Assembly: GCA_041592135.1 (NCBI GenBank)
Contig: JBFHQR010000051.1
Direction: 5' to 3' (one strand)
From: Porticoccus sp041592135
GTDB lineage: Bacteria; Pseudomonadota; Gammaproteobacteria; Pseudomonadales; Porticoccaceae
Length of the DNA: 13,388 bases
Part shown: one piece after another, positions 1 through 5,962 of the stretch
How positions within the stretch are numbered: position 1 is the stretch's first letter
Layout of the letters: every line of letters starts with the position of its first letter
The notes under the pieces: generated by a model
Seen by the model: the letters and a program-made list of their open reading frames with translations, nothing else
What the model was told of the DNA's origin: nothing
Databases searched by the model: none
Position numbers and translations under genes: made by a program

Positions 1-165
1 CTGTTGGCATTTGCTCGCCACAGTGCCAGAGCGGGCTGGACAGTACAGCGGATTCTGCGGTTGATCCAACTGAATTTATTTGAGCGAAGAGCCTTAAAAG
101 AGCTCCTGTGCCCCGACCCACCGAGACAGAAAAAAGGCGAACCTCAAATGAGGTTCGCCTTATGA
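1..165 (+). CDS. C-terminal end of an IS4-like DDE transposase (partial)
   Basis: Frame 1 is open from the first base to a TGA at 163-165, giving about 54 residues with no start in the window. The peptide contains the stretch RILRLIQLNLFERRALKELL followed by a basic, proline-rich tail. A LNLFERR-type helix near the end is typical of C-termini of IS4-type DDE transposases, which is why I assign it there; the catalytic DDE residues would lie outside the window to the left. The last codons run through the hairpin at 134-161, so the same DNA encodes the transposase tail on the plus strand and a terminator on the minus strand. It could instead be chance reading-through of non-coding DNA, since only a short stretch is visible. 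The family name is from memory of the motif and was not searched. Confidence 0.5.
   Translation: MLAFARHSARAGWTVQRILRLIQLNLFERRALKELLCPDPPRQKKGEPQMRFAL
130..161 (-). terminator. Intrinsic terminator downstream of rho
   Basis: Bases 134-145 and 150-161 form a perfect 12-bp stem (AAGGCGAACCTC paired with GAGGTTCGCCTT) with a four-base loop. Read on the minus strand, the stem is followed directly by a run of Ts (the As at 130-133 on the plus strand). That is the layout of a Rho-independent terminator for transcripts leaving rho. On the plus strand the stem has no T run after it, so it is one-directional. It lies inside the putative IS, about 65 bp past the rho stop codon. Confidence 0.8.
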
Positions 166-188
166 CTTTCAACTGTGGGACAGCAGTG

Positions 189-207
189 GGCAAATGCCGG
201 GCTTTTT
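189..207 (-). terminator. Remnant half of the original rho terminator
   Basis: On the minus strand, right after the rho stop, the sequence reads AAAAAGCCCGGCATTTGCC. This is the A-tract, the whole 5' arm and the loop of a standard intrinsic terminator whose 3' arm should be GCCGGGCTTTTT. Only the three inner base pairs (189-191 with 196-198) can form; beyond that the sequence switches to the putative IS end. This suggests that an insertion split the hairpin. The missing arm should lie at the other end of the IS, outside the window. Confidence 0.45.
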
Positions 208-225
208 ATTGGCCGTTAAGCGCGC

Positions 226-1485
226 TTACTTGCGCTTCATCGACATAAAGAATTCGTCGTTGGTCTTGGAATCCTTCAGCTTGTCGATCAGGAACTCGGT
301 GGCATCGGCGTCTTCCATGCTATGCAGCAGCTTGCGCAGGATCCAGGCCCGTTGCAGCTCTTCCTCGCCCATCAGCAATTCTTCTCTACGAGTACCAGAA
401 CGACGGATATTGATAGCCGGGTAGACCCGTTTCTCCGCCACCTTGCGATCCAGGTGCAGTTCCATGTTGCCGGTGCCCTTGAATTCCTCGTAGATCACCT
501 CGTCCATCTTGGAGCCGGTTTCCACCAGCGCCGTGGCGATAATGGTCAGGCTGCCGCCCTGCTCAATGTTGCGCGCGGCGCCAAAGAAACGCTTGGGGCG
601 CTCCAGGGCATGGGCGTCCACACCGCCGGTCAGCACCTTGCCGGAAGAGGGTTGCACGGTGTTGTAGGCGCGCGCCAGACGGGTGATGGAGTCCAGCAGG
701 ATCACCACATCCTTTTTGTGTTCCACCAGGCGCTTGGCTTTTTCGATCACCATGTCGGCCACCTGCACATGGCGAGCCGGTGGCTCGTCAAAGGTGGAGG
801 CGATCACCTCGCCGCGCACCGAGCGCTGCATCTCGGTCACTTCCTCGGGGCGTTCATCGATCAGCAACACCATGATGTAGCATTCGGGGTTGTTGCGGAT
901 AATGGACTGGGCGGTGTGCTGCATGAGGATGGTTTTACCGGCTTTGGGCGGTGCCACGATCAGGCCGCGCTGGCCTTTGCCGATGGGGGAAATCAGGTCG
1001 ATGATGCGGCCGGTGATGTCCTCGGTGGAGCCGTTGCCGGTTTCCAGTACCAGGCGCTCGTCGGGAAACAGTGGCGTCAGGTTTTCAAACAGAATTTTGT
1101 TGCGGGCGTTTTCCGGTTTTTCGAAGTTGATCTCATCCAGCTTGAGCATGGCGAAATAGCGTTCGCCTTCCTTGGGGGGCCGGATCTTGCCGGAAATACT
1201 GTCGCCGGTGCGCAGGTTAAAGCGGCGAATCTGGCTGGGGGAGACATAGATGTCATCGGGACCGGCCAGGTAGGAGCTGTCAGCGGAACGCAGAAAACCG
1301 AACCCGTCGGGCAGAATTTCCAGAACGCCGTCGCCGTAGATGTCCTCACCACTTTTGGCGTGGCGTTTCAGAATGCTGAAAATAACATCCTGTTTGCGGG
1401 AGCGGGCGAGGTTGTCGAGGCCAATTTCTTCGGCGATTTGCAGAAGTTCATCAATTGGTTTGGTTTTAAGTTCGGTTAAGTTCAT
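226..1485 (-). CDS. rho: Transcription termination factor Rho
   Basis: This is the hexameric RNA-dependent ATPase that ends transcription of untranslated RNA. From the start MNLTELKTKP the protein has 419 residues, the same as E. coli Rho, to which it aligns along its whole length from memory. In order: an N-terminal helical domain with NLARSRKQD; the RNA-binding cold-shock-like domain with GFGFLRSADSSYLAGPDD (about residues 60-80); the P-loop APPKAGKT (about 175-185); Walker B VVILLDSITRLARAYN (about 260-275); and the C-terminal ring interface ending in FFMSMKRK. A start four codons upstream (1497, MSVLMN) is possible, but neither start has a clear Shine-Dalgarno sequence, and the 1485 start matches the family N-terminus. 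It lies downstream of trxA on the same strand with its own promoter, as in Pseudomonas. No key motif is missing. Confidence 0.97.
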   Translation of the reverse strand: MNLTELKTKPIDELLQIAEEIGLDNLARSRKQDVIFSILKRHAKSGEDIYGDGVLEILPDGFGFLRSADSSYLAGPDDIYVSPSQIRRFNLRTGDSISGKIRPPKEGERYFAMLKLDEINFEKPENARNKILFENLTPLFPDERLVLETGNGSTEDITGRIIDLISPIGKGQRGLIVAPPKAGKTILMQHTAQSIIRNNPECYIMVLLIDERPEEVTEMQRSVRGEVIASTFDEPPARHVQVADMVIEKAKRLVEHKKDVVILLDSITRLARAYNTVQPSSGKVLTGGVDAHALERPKRFFGAARNIEQGGSLTIIATALVETGSKMDEVIYEEFKGTGNMELHLDRKVAEKRVYPAINIRRSGTRREELLMGEEELQRAWILRKLLHSMEDADATEFLIDKLKDSKTNDEFFMSMKRK

Positions 1486-1587
1486 AAGTACAGACATAGT
1501 GACTTTTTGGAATTGAGACGGGCTGACAGCCGGTCGAGAAATTGAGCTGGTGTCCTGGAAGGGCTTATCGGAATTATTCGCTAGTTC

Positions 1588-1608
1588 TTAATACTCGTCG
1601 AAGGACAT
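1588..1608 (-). other. Possible leader mini-ORF and small hairpin in the rho leader
   Basis: About 10 nt after the predicted rho transcription start there is a seven-codon frame ATG to TAA encoding MSFDEY. The ATG is in the loop of a 6-bp inverted repeat (CGTCGA with TCGACG). E. coli rho has a leader peptide gene, rhoL, in the same place, but this one is much shorter and has no clear ribosome binding site. It may be chance. Confidence 0.2.
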
Positions 1609-1625
1609 CGACGTGGTTGAGGTGC

Positions 1626-1654
1626 AGTATAGGCGCGGCCAGATTAAAGCGCAA
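1626..1654 (-). promoter_or_regulatory. Sigma70-type promoter for rho
   Basis: On the minus strand a -35 element TTGCGC (1649-1654) is separated by 17 bp from a -10 element TATACT (1626-1631). Transcription would start near 1618, giving a leader of about 130 nt before the rho start at 1485. rho can therefore be transcribed independently of trxA. The long leader fits the known autogenous control of rho in E. coli, but no leader similarity was demonstrated. Confidence 0.6.
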
Positions 1655-1661
1655 TAACTGG

Positions 1662-1698
1662 TGCGGTGGCCCTTGCGCGCCACCGCAGCGGTTTTTTT
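1662..1698. terminator. Stem-loop at the trxA 3' end
   Basis: Bases 1662-1670 (TGCGGTGGC) pair perfectly with 1679-1687 (GCCACCGCA), a 9-bp G+C-rich stem with an eight-base loop. On the plus strand it is followed, after four bases, by seven Ts (1692-1698) that overlap the trxA stop codon; it could therefore stop antisense transcription coming from the rho side. On the minus strand, the direction of trxA, no T-run follows, so it may only stabilise the trxA mRNA 3' end. The rho -35 element begins 8 bp beyond it. Confidence 0.45.
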
Positions 1699-2023
1699 AA
1701 AGGCTGGCGTCGATGAATTCGATCAGCTGGGTTTTGGACAGCGCGCCCACTTTGGTGGCTTCGACGTTGCCGTCCTTGAACAGAATCAGGGTCGGGATGC
1801 CGCGAACATTAAATTTGGCGGGGGTTTCCATATTGGAATCCACATCCACTTTGCAGATTTTCACCTTGCCGGCGTACTCGTCTGCCAGCTCATCCAGAAT
1901 GGGTGCAATCATTTTGCAGGGGCCGCACCAGGCTGCCCAGAAGTCGACCAGTACAGGTGTGCTGACATCCAGTACTTCGCTGGCAAAGCTGGCATCGGTG
2001 ATGTGAACGATGTTGTCGCTCAT
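1697..2023 (-). CDS. trxA: Thioredoxin 1
   Basis: This small cytoplasmic protein reduces disulfides (for example in ribonucleotide reductase and other thiol enzymes) and is itself reduced by thioredoxin reductase. It has 108 residues, the usual length. The active site WCGPCK is at 32-37 (redox cysteines C33 and C36), the buried acid is D27, and the cis-proline sits in RGIPTL near residue 77. All match classical bacterial TrxA. The ATG at 2023 has a GGAG ribosome binding site 8 nt upstream and a good promoter at 2077-2106. The gene precedes rho on the same strand and is divergent from ppx, a conserved order in Pseudomonas-type genomes. Confidence 0.97.
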   Translation of the reverse strand: MSDNIVHITDASFASEVLDVSTPVLVDFWAAWCGPCKMIAPILDELADEYAGKVKICKVDVDSNMETPAKFNVRGIPTLILFKDGNVEATKVGALSKTQLIEFIDASL

Positions 2024-2059
2024 GGGGTTCTCCAGATTAATGTCTATTGAATGGTAAGG

Positions 2060-2073
2060 GGGTAGAATTACCC
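2060..2073. promoter_or_regulatory. Inverted repeat at the trxA transcription start
   Basis: GGGTA (2060-2064) and TACCC (2069-2073) form a perfect inverted repeat around GAAT, centred just after the trxA -10 box and covering the predicted start of transcription. The position suits an operator or a 5'-end hairpin. No known regulator motif was recognised. Confidence 0.25.
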
Positions 2074-2076
2074 TGA

Positions 2077-2106
2077 ATCATAGCACCCGCCCCCGACGAG
2101 TAACAA
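2077..2106 (-). promoter_or_regulatory. Sigma70-type promoter for trxA
   Basis: On the minus strand TTGTTA (2101-2106) and TATGAT (2077-2082) are separated by 18 bp. Transcription would start near 2070, leaving a leader of about 45 nt before the trxA ATG. It is in the trxA-ppx divergent region, about 40 bp from the ppx start. Confidence 0.6.
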
Positions 2107-2151
2107 ATGCTGCCGCCACAAACAGGCCCAGGAAACCAAGCTATTGAATAA
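2107..2151 (+). other. Possible short upstream ORF overlapping the ppx start
   Basis: An ATG at 2107 opens a 14-codon frame whose TAA (2149-2151) lies just past the TTG start of ppx (2144-2146), in another frame. Such overlap can couple translation of a weak start to the upstream frame. There is no clear ribosome binding site for it, and the predicted peptide is not recognised, so it may be chance. Confidence 0.15.
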
Positions 2152-3649
2152 CACCACCGAACAGGACCAGACACTGGCCGCCATCGATCTCGGCTCCAAC
2201 AGTTTCCACATGATTGTGGCGCGGGTTAACCACGGTGAGATGCGTCCCATTGAACGCTTTGGGGAGCGGGTCCAGCTGGCGGCGGAGATGAAGTCAGGAC
2301 GTCTCGCGCCGGAGGCGATCGCTCGCGGCCTCGCCTGCCTGGCGCGGTTTCGTCAGGTGATCGATAAGTTGCACCCCGATCTGGTGAGGGTGGTGGGCAC
2401 CAATGCCCTGCGGGCGGCCAAAAATGCCCCAGCGTTTATCAAGCCGGCGGAAGCCCTGCTGGGATGCCCGGTGGAAGTGATCTCCGGCCGCGAGGAGGCG
2501 CGACTGGTTTATTTGGGGGTGGCGCACACCCTTGCCGACGACGATGATTCGCGGCTAGTGGTGGACATCGGCGGTGGCAGTACCGAATTTGTTATCGGCC
2601 AGCGGTTTGAATCAAGGTTGCGGGAAAGTTTGCACATGGGGTGTGTCACCTACCGGGACCGCTTTTTCCCGCAGGGAAAAATTTCCCCCAAGCGTTTTGC
2701 CCGGGCCTATCAGGCGGCCTACCAGGAAGTGCTGCGCATTCGCAAAGCCTATCAGCGCCAGGGTTGGGATAATGCCGTGGGTTCCTCCGGCACCATGCGC
2801 AGCGTGGAGCTGGTGGTCGCCCTAAAGGGCTGGACTGACGAGGGTATCAGTGCGGACAGCCTCGCCAGTCTGCGCAAGCTGCTGCTCTCCCACGGCCATT
2901 TCGACGAACTGACCGATCTGCCCGGTCTCAGTGAGCGGCGACGGGGTGTGATTGTGCCCGGCGTGGCTATTCTCAGCGGTATTTTTGATGCCCTGGGCAT
3001 TGAACACATGCACACCTCGCCGGGCGCGCTGCGCGAAGGCGTGGTTTACGAGATGATGGGCCGTCTGGAACACGAGGATGTTCGCGAACGCACCGTCTCT
3101 GCGCTGATGCGCCGCGCCGAGGTGGACCAGCAGAACGCCGAACAGGTGGAGGCTATGGCGATGCTGCTATTCGACGCGGCGGCCGCCGATTGGCAGTTGA
3201 GTGAGGCGGACCGGGACCTGGCGCGCTGGGCGGCGCGGCTGCACGAAGTGGGCTTGAGCATCGCCCATACCCAGTTCCACAAGCACGGCCAGTACCTGAT
3301 CGAACACTCCGACCTGCCGGGTTTCAGCAGGCAGATGCAGCGGGTGCTGGCGCTGTTGGTGCGCAGCCACCGGCAGCGTTTTCCGGTGGAGGATTTTGCG
3401 GGCTTTGACGAGCAGCAAACCCTGCATCTGCGACGACTGTGCGCGCTGATGCGGCTGGCGACGCTGTTCAAATACGTCACCCCGGTGGAAGGTGAACCGC
3501 TGTTTTCAACGCGGGTCGCCGGCCCTGAGATCGCCCTGTATTTTGATACCGGCTGGCTGGCGCGCCATCCGCTGACCAGTGATGCGCTCAAGTCGGAACA
3601 GCGGGTTCTGAAAAAAATCGGTTTTCAGTTGTGGCTGAACGGGGCCTAG
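2144..3649 (+). CDS. ppx: Exopolyphosphatase (Ppx/GppA family)
   Basis: It removes terminal phosphates from long-chain polyphosphate, working against the kinase encoded next door. The 501-residue length fits full-length Ppx rather than short forms. The N-terminal actin-like ATPase fold shows phosphate-1 DLGSNSFHM (15-23), GTNALRAAKN, SGREEARLVYLGV, phosphate-2 DIGGGSTEF (from D141) and GSSGTMRS, then GLSERRRGVIVPG. The C-terminal helical HD-like domain contains HEVGLSIAHTQFHKHG (from H367) and RSHR. The start is TTG at 2144, because DLGSN requires a start upstream of the first internal ATG; an AGGA 10 nt before it supports this. The paralogue GppA (pppGpp hydrolase) shares the motifs, but the ppk neighbour favours Ppx. 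It converges with ppk. Confidence 0.93.
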   Translation: MNNTTEQDQTLAAIDLGSNSFHMIVARVNHGEMRPIERFGERVQLAAEMKSGRLAPEAIARGLACLARFRQVIDKLHPDLVRVVGTNALRAAKNAPAFIKPAEALLGCPVEVISGREEARLVYLGVAHTLADDDDSRLVVDIGGGSTEFVIGQRFESRLRESLHMGCVTYRDRFFPQGKISPKRFARAYQAAYQEVLRIRKAYQRQGWDNAVGSSGTMRSVELVVALKGWTDEGISADSLASLRKLLLSHGHFDELTDLPGLSERRRGVIVPGVAILSGIFDALGIEHMHTSPGALREGVVYEMMGRLEHEDVRERTVSALMRRAEVDQQNAEQVEAMAMLLFDAAAADWQLSEADRDLARWAARLHEVGLSIAHTQFHKHGQYLIEHSDLPGFSRQMQRVLALLVRSHRQRFPVEDFAGFDEQQTLHLRRLCALMRLATLFKYVTPVEGEPLFSTRVAGPEIALYFDTGWLARHPLTSDALKSEQRVLKKIGFQLWLNGA

Positions 3650-3701
3650 TCACCGGCATTTAAGTGGTCATTGGCGTTTAGTCAGTAGCCACAGGCGTTT
3701 A
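3649..3701. repeat. Three imperfect 14-bp repeats between ppx and ppk
   Basis: GTCACCGGCATTTA (3649-3662), GTCATTGGCGTTTA (3667-3680) and GCCACAGGCGTTTA (3688-3701) are direct repeats spaced 18 and 21 bp apart. They fill almost the whole 49-bp gap between the convergent genes and run into both stop codons. No hairpin terminator was found here. Their role is unknown. Confidence 0.5.
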
Positions 3702-5801
3702 AGCGGTGAGGTTGTTGAGCAGTTCCAGTTGCGCCGACAGCGGGGGCTGCCCCCGGTCCGGGGTGTTTAGCCGGTAGCTGCCGTCCGACTGCAGCGCCCA
3801 GCTCTGGCAGTTGTCCTGAAGGTAACTCTGCAAATCACTGCGAATTCTCGCCTGCAAGCGGGGATTGAGTACCGGGAAGCAGATCTCCACCCGGTGCATC
3901 AGGTTGCGCTCCATGGCATCCGCACTGGAGCAGAATACCCGGGGGGCGGCATTGTGGAAGTAGTAGACCCTCGAGTGTTCGAGAAAGCGGCCGACAATGG
4001 AGCGCACCCGAATATTGTCTGAAACCCCTGCAATTCCGGGCCGCAGGCAGCACATGCCGCGGATGATCAGGTCGATTTTTACCCCGGCAATGCTCGCTTC
4101 ATACAGGGTCGTAATCATTTTCGGTTCGGTCAGGGCATTGACCTTGAGGATGATATGGGCTTCCCTGCCCTGCCGCGCGGCCTCGGCCTCGGCTTCAATC
4201 AGGCGCAGCAGGTTCTTTTTCAGGGTAAAGGGCGCACTGAACAGGGTTTTGATGCGTTCCGCCTTGCCCATGCCGGTGAGCTGCTGGAAGATTTTATGCA
4301 CATCGCTGCACAGGTCGGTGTCGGCGCTGAGCAGGCTGTAATCGGTGTAGAGGCGTGCGTTGCCGGCGTGGTAATTGCCGGTGCCCAGGTGTACATAGCG
4401 GCGCACCATCAGCAGGGCCTTGGCGTGGGTTTTGCAGCCCACCACACCGTAGGTCACCACTGCGCCGGCCTCCTGCAAATGGGTGGCCAGCTGCAGATTT
4501 TCCTCTTCGTCAAAACGGGCGCGCAGTTCGATCACCACGGTGACTTCCTTGCCGGCCCGGGCGGCTTCCACCAGGGCATCCACGACTTCCGAAGACGACC
4601 CGGTGCGGTACAGGGTCATCTTGATGGACAGCAGGGCGGGGTCTTTGGCCGCCTGGCGCAGCAGGTCGATGATCGGGGTGAAGGACTGAAAGGGGTGGTA
4701 GAGCAGAATATCCTCTTTTCTCACCGCATCGAGAATATTGGGGTCGGGGCCGCGCAGTGCCTTGGGAATGGAGGGAATGAAGGTTGGAAACAGCAGGTCG
4801 CTGCGGTTCAGCATTTGCCGCAGTTGATTCATCCGCCCCAGATTGACCGGCCCGTCCACCCGATACAATTCGTTACCCGACAGGTTGTACTGTTCGAGCA
4901 GAAAATTGACCAGTTCCTCCGGGCAGTGCTGGTCCACCTCCAACCGCACGGCGCTGCCAAAACGGCGCGAGTGCAATTCGCCGCGCAGCGCCCGGGCAAT
5001 GTCTTCCACCTCCGCGGCGTTCAGGTCCAGGTCGGCATCGCGGGTGATGCGGAACTGGTAGCAGCCGGTGGCCGTCATGCCGTTGAACAGATCGTCGATA
5101 TGGGCGTGGATCAGGGAGGACAGCAGCACAAAATTATCGCCGTCTTCACAGAGTTCGTCGGGCACCCGGACCAGTCTCGGCAGGGAGCGCGGTGCCGGCA
5201 CAATGGCCATGCCGCTGTCCCGTCCGAAGGCATCCTTGCCCTCCAGGGAGACAATAAAATTGAGGCTTTTGTTGACCAGCCGGGGAAAGGGGTGAGCCGG
5301 GTCCAGGCCGATGGGGCTGATCACCGGCATCACCTGTTGCCGGAAGTATTCCTCCGCCCAGTGGGTCATGGCCTCAGTCCAGCGAGAGCGATTGAGCACA
5401 CGGATTTGCTGTTGCTCCAGGGCGGGCAGCAGCACGTCGTTGAGAATCTGGTATTGCTTGGCCGTGGCGGCCTTGCACTGCTCACTGAGGCTGTCCAGAA
5501 CATCTTTGGGACGCATGCCATCGACGCTGACCATCTCGCGGGAAAAACTGATCTGCCGTTTCAGGCCCGCCAGCCGTATTTCAAAAAACTCGTCCATGTT
5601 ACTGTTGAAAATCATCAGGAACTGGAAGCGTTCCAGCAGCGGATAATCCCCGTTCAGCGCCTGCTCCAGAACCCGCAGGTTGAACTGCATCAGGCTCATA
5701 TGGCGATTGATGAAATACTGGGCGCTGGAAAGATCCGGCTTTTCCCTGGTCACGGCGAGCTCCTGTACAGAATGATCCGGTGGCTCGGGCATGTCATTCA
5801 T
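3699..5801 (-). CDS. ppk1: Polyphosphate kinase 1
   Basis: This membrane-associated enzyme reversibly polymerises the ATP gamma-phosphate into polyphosphate. From the ATG at 5801 it has 700 residues, in the PPK1 range. The N-terminal domain carries FINRHMSLMQFNLRVLEQA and the FNSNMDEFFEIRLAGLK signature. The phosphorylated histidine is H459 in GCKTHAKALL, and the second catalytic histidine is H609 in FLEHSRVYYF; CSSADAMERNLMHRVEICFP follows. The frame also opens at GTG 5810 and ATG 5807, but GAGG lies 8 nt before the 5801 ATG, which is ideal, and only 2 nt before 5807. The gene converges with ppx and diverges from the FAD oxidoreductase gene. A PhoB-like box upstream suggests induction by phosphate starvation, as known for ppk in several gammaproteobacteria. 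Confidence 0.96.
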   Translation of the reverse strand: MNDMPEPPDHSVQELAVTREKPDLSSAQYFINRHMSLMQFNLRVLEQALNGDYPLLERFQFLMIFNSNMDEFFEIRLAGLKRQISFSREMVSVDGMRPKDVLDSLSEQCKAATAKQYQILNDVLLPALEQQQIRVLNRSRWTEAMTHWAEEYFRQQVMPVISPIGLDPAHPFPRLVNKSLNFIVSLEGKDAFGRDSGMAIVPAPRSLPRLVRVPDELCEDGDNFVLLSSLIHAHIDDLFNGMTATGCYQFRITRDADLDLNAAEVEDIARALRGELHSRRFGSAVRLEVDQHCPEELVNFLLEQYNLSGNELYRVDGPVNLGRMNQLRQMLNRSDLLFPTFIPSIPKALRGPDPNILDAVRKEDILLYHPFQSFTPIIDLLRQAAKDPALLSIKMTLYRTGSSSEVVDALVEAARAGKEVTVVIELRARFDEEENLQLATHLQEAGAVVTYGVVGCKTHAKALLMVRRYVHLGTGNYHAGNARLYTDYSLLSADTDLCSDVHKIFQQLTGMGKAERIKTLFSAPFTLKKNLLRLIEAEAEAARQGREAHIILKVNALTEPKMITTLYEASIAGVKIDLIIRGMCCLRPGIAGVSDNIRVRSIVGRFLEHSRVYYFHNAAPRVFCSSADAMERNLMHRVEICFPVLNPRLQARIRSDLQSYLQDNCQSWALQSDGSYRLNTPDRGQPPLSAQLELLNNLTA

Positions 5802-5840
5802 GGGCATCACCTCGGTGAGACGGTTTGATTCCCTGCAGAG

Positions 5841-5872
5841 ATTATGTCGTTTTTTGGTCCGTTATATGACAG
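5841..5872 (-). promoter_or_regulatory. PhoB-box-like promoter of ppk
   Basis: On the minus strand CTGTCATATAA starts at 5872 and matches the first half of the Pho box perfectly (CTGTCAT plus an A/T linker). The next 11-bp unit, CGGACCA, is a weak match (3 of 7), and a third unit, ACGACAT, matches 4 of 7. A -10-like CATAAT lies at 5841-5846, eight bases after the second unit, close to the spacing in PhoB-activated promoters, and no good -35 is present. Transcription would start about 35 nt before ppk. The weak second half keeps this tentative. Confidence 0.4.
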
Positions 5873-5962
5873 CAGCCCAGGTGGCTGGACACCGGGTACT
5901 GAACTGATCGGCCAATAGCCCCTCTAAAGCTGCTGAACCAACCATGGTGCCCTGGAGCGCAG

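Larger units (their letters stand above)
1..188 (+). mobile_element. Right end of an insertion sequence next to rho (partial)
   Basis: The transposase tail ends at 165. It is followed by about 23 bases reading inward on the minus strand as CACTGCTGTCCCACAGTTG, which I propose as the terminal inverted repeat. The right boundary is put at about 187-189, because from 189 the sequence becomes the loop and one arm of what looks like a normal intrinsic terminator, while everything to the left is unrelated to the missing arm. The left end of the element is outside the window, so neither the matching inverted repeat nor the target duplication can be checked here. The boundary is an inference. Confidence 0.4.

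Noticed and set aside
322..1479. Long plus-strand open frame of 385 codons opposite rho
   Set aside because: It is the mirror of the highly conserved rho gene in G+C-rich DNA; its product is low-complexity in G, A, V, H and Q and shows no domain.
4155..5828. Long plus-strand open frame of 557 codons opposite ppk
   Set aside because: The whole of ppk1 with both catalytic histidines is on the other strand; the mirror product is rich in G, H, Q and V with no recognisable motif.
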